DNA from: Rhipidocladum racemiflorum
Taxonomy: Eukaryota; Streptophyta; Magnoliopsida; Poales; Poaceae
DNA: 64,000 bases
Assembly: GCA_036346355.1 (NCBI GenBank)
Contig: JAYEVF010000052.1
Coordinates: forward strand, 62,001 to 126,000
Direction of reading: 5' to 3'
A program made the position numbers and the translations under genes. Shown here piece by piece: positions 1 to 11,019 of the stretch. The notes under the pieces are model-generated. The model was not told the DNA's origin, did not search any database, and worked only from the letters and a program-made list of their open reading frames with translations. Positions within the stretch are counted from its first letter, which is position 1, and the number at the start of each line of letters is the position of its first letter.

Positions 1-1921
1 CCAGAATGATTTACGACACATGAGAAGTCCACTGGGCGTGCTTGCCACTCGTTTTCATTTCTGCATCGTTTTTAGATGCGGGCGCTCCCTCTGATACAAG
101 ACTTCGTTCGTTGCACAGCGTGAAGGAATGTTTCACGAACACTCAGGCGGATTCGTAATGCATGCCGAATGTGCTACGGCTATGTACGGCCCATTCGGCA
201 TGTTTGGAAGAAAGTTTCGTTTCGCGGCAACGCCATACATTACGTATGTTGCTAACGGTACCATTTTGGGTCCCCTGTGGATGAATGTTTAACGCAGACT
301 CGAGCGTACTCGAAATGCTTGCCGAAATGAGCTAGGGCACGTGTGAAGTCCATTCGGCGTGTTGGACACACAGTTTCGTTTCGGGCGTCGTTTTTGTAAG
401 AACATAAGAATGGAAGCACCCATTTGCGACCCATCATGGAGGAATGTTTCACACTGACCCAGACAGATAAGAAATGAATTTTGGATAGGCTAAAATGCAT
501 ATCAAGTCCATTCGTCTTTGTTCGTGGAGAGTTTCTATTCTTGCATCGTCTTCATACGCATGCATCTCAAAGTAACAGTTGGGACCCGTCGCGGTGGAGG
601 GCATGACTCAGACTCGGGTGGAGTCGAAATGCATGCCGAAATGAGCTAGGGGGCATAGGAAGTCGATTCTGGTTGCTTGGCAACATTGTTCGATCCGTGC
701 ACCATTAAAAACGCTCGAAGCTTACGGTACCATTTATTGTGCAGGTCTATAGCGATTCGTAGGGAACCAAAGTCGAAGCAAATAGGATCTAGTAAACAAA
801 AGAAGTCCATTTGGGGTGCTTGACACTCGATTTCATTTCTTGCGTCGTTTTCTAACGCATGTTGCTTCTTTGTCAGACGTTGCGTCGGAAAGTTCCACAC
901 CGACTCGAAGAGATTCCAAATTCATGCCGAACAGAGTTACTAGTCATAAGAAGTCCATTCGGGCGGTGTTTAGCATCTTTGTTTTCTTCCGTTGAATAGT
1001 TTCAGATGCGCAAGCATCTTACGAGAACCGTTGGGACACGCCGTGGAGGAATGTTCCACAACGACTCGGGACGGTTTTGAAATGCGTGCCAAAGTGACTA
1101 CGGCGAACAAAGAAGATCATTCGGCGTGTTTAGCACTCGGTTCCTTCCGTCACCCGTTTGCGTCTTTGGTGCGGCTGCAGTGCCCGTTAGGACGGACCAA
1201 GTAGTGGAATGTGTCACACCTACCGTGGTCGAACCGGAACTAAAGTGAAAAGCACAAGCGAACTTCCTAGGTTCATTCGGGTGTTTGGCACTCGGTTTGT
1301 TTCGCGCGCATCGCTTTCGTTTGTCTGCGTCTGATGGCGTGCGAACCCGTCTTGGTGGAATATTTCGCGCCGACTCGGACGTATTCGAAATGCCTGCCAG
1401 AATAAGTTACGACACATGCGAAGTCCACTGAGCGTGCTTGCCGCTCGTTTTCATTTCTGCATCATTTTCGTGCGGACGCTCCCTACAGTACTCGTTCGTG
1501 CACGGCGTTAAGGAATGTTTCACAGACACTTTCGAGACGGATTAAGTAATGCATGCCGAAGGTGCTACGGCTATGTACGGCCCATTCGGCATGTTTGGAA
1601 GAAAGTTTCGTTTCGTGCAACGCCCTGTTACGTATGTTGCTAACGGTACCATTTTAGGTCCCCTGTGGATGAATGTTTAACGCAGACTCGAGCGTACTCG
1701 AAATGTTTGCCGAAATGAGCTAGGGCACGTGTGAAGTCCATTCGGCGTGTTGGACACTCAGTTTCGTTTCGGGCGTCGTTTTTGTAAGCACATAAGCATG
1801 CAAGCACCCATTTGCGACCCATTGTGGAGGAATGTTTCACATTGACCCAGACAGATCAGAAATGAATTTTGGATGGGCTAAAATGCATATCAATATATTC
1901 GTGCTGTTCGGCAGAGAGTTC
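1..1921. repeat. Satellite array 1, nine-monomer higher-order repeat
   Basis: Head-to-tail ~154-bp monomers. Each starts near a variant of AAGTCCATTCGGCGTGTTTGG and ends near ATGCATGCCGAAATGAGCTA. Monomer starts fall near 27, 187, 345, 503, 660, 806, 950, 1108, 1274 and then 1421, where the first type returns, so one full nine-monomer unit (27-1420, ~1,394 bp) is present. A second unit runs from 1421 and is cut about 30 bp into its fourth monomer at 1921, where gypsy element A begins. Short ORFs here are chance products of the repeat. The centromeric role is inferred from monomer length and the CRM elements nearby. Confidence 0.95.
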
Positions 1922-1938
1922 CTCTAAGGGGGTAGGTT
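1922..1938 (+). other. 17-bp internal (polypurine) sequence outside the 5' LTR of A
   Basis: The bases ctctaagggggtaggtt directly before the 5' LTR are the same as those directly before the 3' LTR (20232-20248), where they form the polypurine tract. This tag should not lie outside an intact 5' LTR. It means either that polypurine-tract sequence was retained at integration, or that this LTR was once the 3' LTR of another copy and the block is recombined. Confidence 0.85.
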
Positions 1939-3058
1939 TGTAACATCCTCTTTTTGGCTTTCTGGAGAAAAACCTAATTTAAATAAAGTAAATTCAAAAG
2001 TTGGAGTTTCTTTGTTGTTTATAATAACATGGCATCCATTCCCCTTCGAAATCGGGAATTAATTCCCTCCCGGGCGAAAAATCGGGTTTTCCAGTTCCCG
2101 CCGGGACCCGAAAATTCACCCGAGTCCAAAAGTGCTCCAAAAATCTCCAAACCATTTCTAAAATGTTCCAAATATTCCGAAATGATTTTAGGAATCATTC
2201 CCCGGTTTTTTGGACATCCGTTCCTATTTTATCTCGCGCGGCTTTTGTTTAATGCCTGCGATCTGCGCCCGAATATCCAATTCCACAAAAATCATCCAAA
2301 TTCAACCAAACCACTTCCATTGAGTTCCAAATAATCCAAAATGCCTCTAGGAATTTTTCCGGAATTTTTAGGCCATTTTTCCTTATTTTTCTCTAGGGCG
2401 GATGATTTGCGTATAAGCCGGCCAACCGGAGCCCGCCACGTGGCAGTGCTACAGTAGCTTCTTCAACCTTGGCTGGCTTGTTCGTGAGTTCTTGCCTGGG
2501 AGAAAAACAGAGAAGCTTCCCTTCTCTCCTCCATAGATCCAAATCCGGGTATCTCCCTCCATACAACTCCGAATCAATAACCGTCGGATCCGTTGGAATC
2601 GCAACGGCCTACTCATTCTATCCATGGGGATAATGCACCTGAGATCGCGCTAGTTTTTGAACGGTTGCGAGAAAACCGGAATCGACCTTTATGGGGATTG
2701 AGCGGCCGTTTCTAATCCGTTTCGCGTGATTCCGCCCCTCATCTCTCCGTATAAGAACCCTCTTTCCGGTGGTATAGCTCTCCGTTAGCCTCTCAAACCC
2801 AATCGGCCGCAAGATCAAGAAAACCGACGAACTCTTGTGTTCTTCGCGTTCTTCGTGTTCTTGCTCATATCTTCCACTCCGGTGGATCTTTCTTCCTCCC
2901 GTTCGTTTCTTTGTGTTAGCATGGAAGTCTAGTTGCTAATTCATCCATCAATTTCAGGATTCCTCGACCGTGGACGACGAATTTCGGATTTTGCTCGTCT
3001 CGGCCAAACCCGTGTTCATCGTCGATTTCATCTTCTCCGGTGAGAATTGGCTCGATTC

Positions 3059-4249
3059 TGATGGCGCCGTGATGGCAATATGGGTGTCCCGATCTTTCGA
3101 TGAGAAACACACGATCGATTTGTTAGAGTCGACTTTGACGATCCGACTACACCGTACGACGACGATGCGCCTTAGCAATCGCTAAACCAACTCCGGTAGT
3201 TATTGATCTTGCCGTGGGCACGATCAACCTGAACACGAGTTCAATTCCTGCAAGCAACCGAAGAACAAGCAAGAACAATAGGATAAGCAATCTGAAATTG
3301 CGGATAAAAGCTGAAGCGAAACAAAGTGGAGTCTTATTGACGATCTTGACAAGGTGGCATCGGCCTGGCAACTCGCGAGGATCAAGTTTGCACTTGGCTA
3401 AACTAATCAAATAAAACCCAAAACCCTAAGGAGCCGATGTCTGGCTATTTATAAGAGGTAGGGGCGTGGGAAACACGTCCAAAGCGAAGGATACCAACTA
3501 CAACTCTATTACAAGGCCCAAAGCCCACGTCTTCTCGATTTGGAAAAGTGACGCCAAGTGTTTTGCAGATTCCCGTTGACTCGTTAGGAATTTGGAGATG
3601 GGGCCAGATCCGTTGGAAAGAGGACGTCGAAACCTTTCCAACCAGTACTCATAGACCTCAAACACCCTGGTGGATCAAAAGTTATGGTCGTTTGAAGTTG
3701 GTGCTGTCCCGGAGGCCGAATCCGAGTTGAACTTGTGCACCGGAAGAATTGGCTTCATGCTTGACGTTTGGGAGTCCTTCTCCATGGTTCCTAAGGACAA
3801 TAAAATCATCACGAGGATTAAATAGCATTCCATTCATAAAATTATCTGTATGCAACCCGAGGAACGCATTCACCTGGTAATTGAATTGTCGTGCCCGAGC
3901 TCGAGTAATTGGCCCTTGTATTACATTGTTGGCTTCAATTGGGTTTGTAGGCATGGCCGTATGCATGGTAGTGATGTCCTCATCATCCTCCCCTTCTTGC
4001 ATTTGAATCGTCCTCGACTCAAGTTCATCATCTTCTCCCAAGTTTGTCTTTAGATTTGATAATTCATTTGACGGGCTCCAGCTCGAGTCAATGGTCCTTG
4101 AACCGACGAAGATGTAGAAGGATGGCCAAGGTGGGGGTCGATGAAGCCATGCAGTTGATATAATTGCAGCAACACTTGGATGTGACCATCTTGGTGATGA
4201 CCATATGTTTGCATTGTTAGTTCTGTCCATGATGAGCATGGTCTCATCA
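3059..4249 (-). mobile_element. Solo LTR B' of a CRM-type element
   Basis: 1,191 bp, TG...CA ends with 5-bp terminal inverted repeats (TGATG/CATCA), flanked by the duplication GATTC (3054-3058 and 4250-4254). The unfilled site is visible in the 3' LTR of A near 21362-21370. Bases 3059-3985 match the 928-bp LTR of element F. The rest, 3986-4249, is an upstream extension also present, in longer form, in the LTR of element B. It keeps the reverse-strand reading frame for the C-terminal pol region (3682-4260). A TATA-like TTATAAATAG (minus strand) lies near 3450. No internal region remains, so it formed by LTR-LTR recombination. Confidence 0.95.
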
Positions 4250-4749
4250 GATTCCTTCATCCTAGATGTTGCTAAGGAGGTCCTCTAGAGGTTCTAGCTT
4301 TTTGTTTGGATCGAATCCGTGCGAAAATGAGATCAAAATTGTTTTTTTTGGAAAAAGGAAGTGCTCTGTAGTGGTGTTGCTCTCTGTTATTTTAGTCCTG
4401 GGAGCAATGGGCTCATGCCGTCTTGCTGAAGCTTCGCCCGGCCGGCCGCGGCCGCCTCGCCGCCGCCGCCGCCGCCGCCGCGTCGCCGAGCCTTGCGCCG
4501 CCGGCCGCCATGCCATGCGCCTTCATGCGCCAGCGCGCCACGCCACCGCCCGGCCGCCGCCATCGCCGCCCTGCCGCCACATGGCCAACCTCCCGCCGCC
4601 GCCGCCCTCCTTCCCTCTCTCTCTCCCTTCCTCTTTCTCTATCTCTCTCTCTCCTCCATGGATGGCATGGCAAGCTTCCAGAGGAAGCTTCCTCTTTTCC
4701 TCTCTCTCTATGACGCGTGGGCCCCCACTGTCATACACTCCAAAGCCAA

Positions 4750-4802
4750 GTCAAACCAGTCAAAGTCCGGTCAAAGCGCAGTCAAACGTTGACTCGGTCA
4801 AA
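4750..4802 (+). promoter_or_regulatory. GTCAAA / W-box-like cluster, 5' LTR of A
   Basis: Five GTCAAA and one TTGAC within 53 bp (4750, 4759, 4770, 4781, 4789, 4797). On the minus strand two of them read TTTGACC, the W-box core bound by WRKY factors. Repeated in the 3' LTR at about 21850-21902. Function is inferred from the motif only. Confidence 0.5.
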
Positions 4803-6676
4803 ACGGAATATTCCAGGAATATTCCCGGTTTTCGATTTATTCGAAATTCAAACTTCGGAAGCTCATATCTTTTAAAATCAGAACTCCGTTTGACCCCATT
4901 CAAATTTCTAAATTCATCATAAATCAAGACCTTCCTGCCAGTATTAATTTTATAATTTTTTGGATTTTATTTATTTTCTGTTATTTATTTATTGCCTCGT
5001 TTTGCGTGTAGTCGACGATCCCGCCGCGACCGCCGATTTCGCCGTCGAGCCTTCCGAGTTCGACTCATGCGCAATGAAGGCAAGTCTACTTGATGCACTT
5101 TGCTCCTATGTTTGCGAAATGATTTAAAATTGTTTATAAAGTTGCATGGCTATGTTTAATTAAATATGTTAAATATAAGAGCTAGTTATTCCGAACTTGT
5201 TGATTCCTCCTCGACATTGTTAATCATATCCATTGTAACCCTAGAACATTGTTTATACCATGCTTATGTTTATATGGTATCCGTTGCTTTGTAGTACGGT
5301 AGAATTGCTTAGGACCTTTTCCGACAAAAACAACCCATGGGTGGGATTATTCAAAAAGAATGTTATTAAATGTGATTTGAAGGTTATTATTATGGTTTTG
5401 GTCCTGTTTTCTAAAATAAAAGAAAAGCAAAAATGATGTTGACTTGGGCGGCCTGGAATGTCGGGTGGAAGCGGATCAAGTCTTGGTCCTTTTGTGCAAA
5501 GTACCGCCCCAAGTCCCATAAGGACCAACGCTTATGATTGCCATTTTAAGCATAACCGTACTACCACATGTCTATAATGGTACGACCTGGCTCACTAATT
5601 TGTAGAAGCCTAGTTTAGACTCGCCACTCGGTTGTTGTGTGAGAGCCGGACGGAGGCATTGTTGTGGATGTTGTTTTACTCACACGGCGCAAGAGGGCTT
5701 ACAGATCTTGGGTGGAGGGAACCCTAACGGCGGTGAAACCTCGTGAGTGGAGTCTAGCTAGGTAGATACATTGTAACGGCCTTGTCAAGATATCCCTGCC
5801 GGCACACCTAAGGAAGTGTGTTAATTGCATGGCAACAAGGGTCTATCTTGTCTTGTGGGTAAAGTTGTACACCTCTGCAGAGTAAAACTATTCGAATAGC
5901 CGTGCCTACGGTCAAGGGCAAAGCAAGAAATGCTTTCATATTGGTAGACTTTGATTTTGTTTTTAAAGCCGAAAAGTGTTTTGTTTTGGGGTTCGGGAGT
6001 GGTTAGAACTCTCGAATGTTGTTTGGCGGAAAGAGCCAACCCAGGTGGATAGAACCTGTTTTGCACTTGACGGATGGAGTCACATGATTAACTTTGATCC
6101 TTTAAACTGTTGGCGGATAGAGCCTTTATGTTAGTAATGGTGGATAGAACCTCACTACAATAATAAATAATTCAATTATCAAAAAGAGTTGTAAAATATG
6201 CTTTGTGAAATTTATTACTTAAGTATGATTTAATCAAATGTGGCTTTATGCAAATAAACCCTGTTAAGCTTCCTTTGGAAAGCCCCTCACGATCATACTT
6301 TCCCGACTTGCTGAGTACTTTTGTACTCACGTGCTACACCAACATTGTAATCATCAGAGATTTATCAAGATGCCGAGGAAGAAGAGGAGTTCTTCGAGGA
6401 GGATTGCCAGGAGGACTAGTTGCGTTCTAATTAAATACTGTGGCGTTGTGGCGTTCGCTTCGTTGCTTTCTTTTGCTTCCGCTGTTTTGAGTGTCCGGTC
6501 GTTGGACCGAGTATTGTAATAAGTGGCCATGTGGCCCATACTTGAATATCTATATTACAGTTTCGTTTTGTTCGGCAATGAAGTATCACTGTGACTGTGT
6601 GTACTAGCTACTGATCTGGGACTAGTACGGAAATACACAGGAGATTCTGGATAGCTGATCCGGGGTCTCACAGCGG

Positions 6677-6688
6677 TGGTATCAGAGC
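6677..6688 (+). promoter_or_regulatory. Primer binding site of A
   Basis: TGGTATCAGAGC, four bases after the LTR end, is complementary to the 3' end of plant initiator methionine tRNA, the usual primer of plant LTR elements. The leader 6689-6872 after it is AT-rich and carries no recognisable gene. Confidence 0.9.
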
Positions 6689-6872
6689 CTGGACGACTGT
6701 AGGGCGTGACCTAGTTAGCATGGCAAAGCCTTAAGGACTTATATTTTATAAAAATGTACTTGCAAAAGTTTAAGTTCCTTTGCTTCTATCTCTTCTATCT
6801 TAGTATCTTGTGCTCATCCTCTCTTTTATTTAAATTTTGGTTACTAATTCTGTCTTCTTTCAAAATTTGTAG

Positions 6873-7617
6873 ATGTCGGTTTACACCACCTTTGCCGGCG
6901 AGGCTGGAGGCTTTTGCGAGGAGCTGTCACTGATGCTCCAGGAGCTGGGCTTTCCCCATCGCCCGGAGTATCGCTACCAGTCAATGCCTGGTCTTGTCCA
7001 GGACATGTGGCAGGTCCGCTTGCTAGTCTTCGCGAGGAGCCGCCTTCGCGTCGAGGACCGGCCGTTTTACTTCACGGCCGAGAGACCAATTCTGGCGTAC
7101 GCGCTTCAGGACGCGGCCAGAAAGGCTATCCTCATGTTGGGACAGAGCTACCGCGATATGCTGGAGAACTCTCCGTACCGGCTGTTTCCCCGCTTCCAGG
7201 TTGGGCGGGTGTACAGCCAGTTTAGGAGTTTGGCCCAGGAGAGGGACCCGACCGTGGTGCACTTGGGGTCACTCGTCCAGGCGCAGGATGAGGCCTACGT
7301 CCGGATGTCTGACGAGCTGCTGGGTCTGCGTCGGGACTTGACGGCAGCGAGAGAGAAGATCTCTCGGTTTGAGGAGGAGAGGAGGAGCATCCCATCGCCT
7401 CCACCGCCAGCGCCTGTGCAGGAGGCACAGCCCGTGGCGCCGCCACCACCAGCCCCGGTTCGGGAGGAACCGCCGGCCCGCGACATCCCAGAGGACGCGC
7501 CGCCAGCCAAGCGTCATCAAGGTCTGAGGCTTCGGACGACTGCGCGCAAGTCCGTTCGTCTCCCTTCGCCGCCAGGGTTTTCTCTGATTGCTTTGGCTGC
7601 CCCTGAAGGAGCAGGAT
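6873..7617 (+). pseudogene. ORF0 of element A, first part
   Basis: Starts at ATG 6873 after a short leader. The 248 codons before the Copia insertion encode an N-terminal alpha-helical domain (about residues 1-150), then a charged coiled-coil-like stretch (EERR near residue 170) and a proline-rich segment. It lies upstream of gag and has no gag, zinc-knuckle or enzyme motif, so it is the additional ORF known from some grass gypsy families; its function is unknown. Copia element E interrupts it after 7617; the frame hits TAG at 7620-7622 inside the Copia LTR. Confidence 0.8.
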
Positions 7618-8388
7618 TGTAGGATCGAAGTATACGAATATAGCAATCAGAGGGGGGTGAATGATTGTGCGGAAGCTAAAACCAAATTCTTGACCTATTA
7701 AAAGTTCACCCCAAAACAGAACCAAATAATTGCCTCGTTTTCGACAAAAACAGAATGATAGAGGTTTGGTAAAACGAGAATTCCCGGAGATCCAACCGTC
7801 GAAACGATCTGAAATTTGGACACAAGAAACTAGATTCCAATACGAATCGAACCCAAAAAGAATCAGCTCGATCGGACTTACGGATCAAAAGTTATGAGCT
7901 TCGCAAGCTTGCTGATCCAGAACTTGACGAGAATCAATCTAATCAAAACTTCAAGGTTAAACAAGAACGACAAAAGATTGATCAACTAGACTTTGAGAAA
8001 CACTAGATCAATACCCTAGAGAGGTTTTTGATGGATCAAATCAAGATAAAACTTGAAGAACAAAAACCAATCTAGAACTAGAACAAGCATGCAAACAAGA
8101 ACCAAAACAGAAAATCTTGTAGCGGCGTGGTTCTTGAAGCTACGCAAAAATCTTGGAAGAATTGATCTTTATTTCTTGTCTAAAATACTCTCATCAAAAG
8201 AGTACAAACCCTAAAACCAAGCTCAAAGCTTGATGCGCTCAGCTCTACTTGGTGCCTTTCAACAGGAGACCCCCCACCTATTTAAAGCACCAACCCACAA
8301 GGAGTTCTGAATACGATTCCTATTCCCTAGAAGGAATCCGTATCCAACACAACTCTACTTGGCCCAACCAGGCCGAGTACAACTCTTG

Positions 8389-8515
8389 CACGCTGTATGG
8401 TAACCCTTCCATACTCACGTGACTAACACTTTGCACGCGTATGGCCACCCGCCATACTCACGTGACTAACACTTTGCACGCGAATGACCTCCTGCCATTC
8501 TCACGTGACTAACCA
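8389..8515. promoter_or_regulatory. Triple 43-bp repeat with G-box CACGTG, LTR of E
   Basis: CACGTG recurs at 8416-8421, 8459-8464 and 8502-8507, exactly 43 bp apart, in the context ACTCACGTGACTAAC. Each unit also holds a small inverted repeat: GTATGG...CCATAC in the first two and GAATG...CATTC in the third. In element orientation the array is ~100 bp upstream of a TATA-like TTTAAATA (about 8280), a plausible enhancer. Copy in the other LTR at about 14250-14390. Confidence 0.6.
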
Positions 8516-8865
8516 TTCTTCATGTGCACCATTCTCTTAGCCCGAGCGTCCGCATGACATCCTTGACCACCAAGACCTCAGTTCCTCCTGAACCTAGTCC
8601 GAACCTCAGTTCCTCCATGAACCTAGTTCCGGTCCCGTCATCGACCACATTCGTCTTCGAGCAATACCTGCACATGAACAAACCACGAAACAAATCCGAG
8701 CACAAGTCCACGACTTGACTCAATGTCAATCCATGCAACTACTCACATGAGCATTGCATAAAGTCCACTTCAAAAGAAGCATCATGAAATCATTACAAAT
8801 TTCAAATTCACATTCAAAATTCAAATCCAAATCGCTCAAAACCCTAATTGAGCAAAAACGCATTC

Positions 8866-9286
8866 ACGACGGACAAGGAAATATGGTCCGGCGTACACAT
8901 GAAAAATCACTCAAAAAACCATTCACAACGGACAGACAAAATCGGTCCGTTGTACAAGTGAAAGTTTCGGTTCCAAGAAGAAAACCAAACGGACAAAAAC
9001 ACGTTCACAACGGACAAAGAAAATCGGTCCGTTGTACATGCAAAATGACTTCGGTCATGAGCTCAAAACAAGTTCACAACGGACCAAGAAAAACTGTCCG
9101 TTGTACATGCAAAGGTTTCTGAAATCTTGGAGAAAGAGTTAGATTCAAGCGCTCAAAAGCAAGTCCACGACGGACAAAAAACATTATCCGTCGTACAAGC
9201 GAAACTGACTGGTTTTGAGGAAAAAAGAGTTTGGCTCAAAGAGTTCAAAACACGTCCACGACGGACCCAAAGACATTGTCCGTCGC
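8866..9286. repeat. Six-unit covarying hairpin array in the LTR of E
   Basis: Six inverted-repeat units: arms at 8866-8874/8886-8894, 8925-8933/8945-8953, 9007-9015/9027-9035, 9076-9084/9096-9104, 9167-9175/9186-9194 and 9258-9266/9278-9286. Three units use ACAACGGAC with GTCCGTTGT and three use ACGACGGAC with a GTCCGTCGT-like arm, so both arms change together. Loops are 10-11 bp. Same array in the other LTR at about 14731-15153. Confidence 0.85.
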
Positions 9287-9443
9287 AGATGGGGAACTTA
9301 CTGTTTCTTGAGAGCTAGGTCCGGCGCAAAAGTGAAACTGTTTCTTGTCAAATTATCAAACACATGCACAAGCACATTTTGCAAATCCAATTCTAAGTTT
9401 AATTTTTCAGTTCAAAGCCAATTTTTCAGCACATGATTTCACA

Positions 9444-9454
9444 ATCTCCCCCTT
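9444..9454 (-). other. Polypurine tract of E
   Basis: Plus strand atctccccctt; on the element strand AAGGGGGAGAT directly before the 3' LTR. Confidence 0.8.
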
Positions 9455-10091
9455 GATGAAAACATTGGCAACACCACTTAGAATTGAATCATTTGGCATT
9501 CACTTTACAAAAGATTTTGAAATCCAAAGGATCAAGGACCAAAGTAAGAAAACACAGAAATCCCCCTTTGACCAAAATGCAAAACAAAATCTCCCCCTGA
9601 GAATGAAAATGTGTGTGAATGTGCAATGCGCCCAAAAATTTCAAAAATTCTCCAAACTTCTCCCAAAATTCTCAAATTTAACAACTCCCCCTTTTTCTTT
9701 AAACTTTTCAAAGATTCTCAAATTTCTCCCCCTTTGACAATGGATTCATCAAGAATAAAAGAGAGAACATGTTCAAAATTTTTCCTGAAACAATGATTTC
9801 ACAAAGAGAAACAAGGGAGTGCCAAGATTGAAAAGATGAGCTCATTCGATCATATAACCTTATATATCATATAATATGCAAAATACATGATCTTGATGTG
9901 ATTTTAACAAGTTAGGGAATGACATGCATCTCAACCTCAATTTAGTCAACTATAGCCAAGTACTAAGCAAGATCTTAGCGTAAAAGCAAGACTTTAAAAA
10001 TTGAAGCAACTAACAACTTAGAAGCGAGCAAGTAGTTTCAACTCCAATCTAGTAGACCAATTTAATCTTTAAACAATAAGTTGCATGTGGC

Positions 10092-10216
10092 ATGCTTGAA
10101 GCATACTTCTTTTATTTCCTTGGATTGGCATGCTTGAAGCATACATCTTGTTTTTGAGGGAATGGCATGCTTGAAGCATACATCTTAACCATTTTAAGGG
10201 AAGCATGCTTGAAGCA
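10092..10216. repeat. Four palindromes ATGCTTGAAGCAT at 37-38-bp spacing
   Basis: Perfect palindrome at 10092-10104, 10130-10142 and 10167-10179, and a nearly perfect one at 10205-10216, within the 3' untranslated part of Copia element E. The rest of 9455-10600 is AT-rich without a supported gene. Confidence 0.75.
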
Positions 10217-10599
10217 AATAACTTGAAGCTTTAGCTTTTAACTACCCTTTTTTTATTCCCTTTTCTTTTCTTTTTCTTTGATTGTAAAACATGCAAGAGT
10301 GATTAAGAGGTCTTATGAAAGAATAAAGCTGAAAACACACTTGCTTCATAGCCCAAATTTGTCAAGAAGATTCAATAACAAGCCTAGAAGAGTAAGATAT
10401 CACAGAGTATTTAGCTATAGGCAATCAGATCAGGGAATTCCGCAATGTCATTTTTAGTTCAAGTGAGACAATTAGATTATCATATATTAGCTCAATTACA
10501 TAACATATAAAGAAATATGATAAAGTGAGCTCATTAAGTGAAAGAACTTGGCAAAGAAACTCCCCCTCAAAACAATCCCATTGGATGAACAATTCCAAG

Positions 10600-10974
10600 T
10601 TCTCCCCGAATAAAAGCAAAACGAGAAGAAGACAAATGTTTTGTGAAAATGTCTGCCAATTGATGTTCAGTATCCACATGGTGAAGCACAATTTTTTCTT
10701 TTTCAACATGATCTTTAAGAAAGTGAAATCCAATATCAATATGCTCAAGAAAAGGGATTACTCAAGAGGTGGCACGAACCAAATCAAATCAACATCCTCC
10801 AAAGTCAACATCAGAAAAAGCTCTTAAACTAATCCATGAGGAAGCAGAAAGCCAAATGCCAAAATCTTGAGTTCTATGAAGATACCTGAAAATCCTTTTG
10901 ATAGCTTGTCGATGTGGCCTTGCGTGGGAAGCTTGAAAACAAGCACACACAAGCACGTGGGAAGAGTCTCTCAT
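10600..10974 (-). pseudogene. RNase H remnant of Copia element E
   Basis: On the minus strand, 10974-10789 reads AIKRIFRYLHRTQDFGIW and FSDVDFGGC, the stretch linking copia reverse transcriptase and RNase H. In another frame, about 10745-10600, it reads EHIDIGFHFLKDH and ADIFTKHL, the usual C-terminal end of copia polyproteins. The catalytic middle of RNase H between them is missing, and frames do not connect. Upstream reverse transcriptase and integrase are absent. Confidence 0.75.
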
Positions 10975-11019
10975 GTAAACCTCTAATTATCTCGTCCTCA
11001 ACAAAGATTATCATCATCT

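Larger units (their letters stand above)
1939..6672 (+). repeat. 5' LTR of element A (interrupted by a solo LTR)
   Basis: Starts TGTAACATCC, ends CTCACA directly before the primer binding site. It matches 20249-23774 along its length except for the 1,191-bp insertion at 3059-4249 and a GC-rich block at 4417-4608. Net length is ~3.53 kb. A possible TATA element (TATAAGAACC) lies near 2750. A CT-rich microsatellite lies at about 4608-4655, and a GTCAAA cluster at 4750-4802. Open frames inside, such as 4266-4922, are low-complexity CCG products and are not conserved between the two LTRs. Confidence 0.93.
7618..9443 (-). repeat. 3' LTR of Copia element E
   Basis: Plus-strand ends TGTAGGATCG and TTCACA; same length as the copy at 13488-15313. 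In element orientation it holds, in order, an array of six hairpin units (9286-8866), a triple G-box repeat (8515-8389), a TATA-like TTTAAATA near 8280 and the 5-kb-distant downstream part. Short ORFs inside (for example 8754-9122) come from the hairpin repeats and have no recognisable homology. Confidence 0.93.

Noticed and set aside
4266..4922. 218-codon frame with Pro/Arg-rich protein in the LTR of A
   Set aside because: Runs through CCG and CT repeats, and the central part is unrelated in the other LTR (21380-21991).
7222..7725. Minus-strand 167-codon frame opposite ORF0
   Set aside because: Shadow of GC-rich ORF0 running into the Copia LTR; no domain.
8866..9286. Repeat-spacer look of the hairpin units, resembling a CRISPR array
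   Set aside because: The context is a eukaryotic retrotransposon LTR, repeats are imperfect and spacing is irregular; no cas genes.
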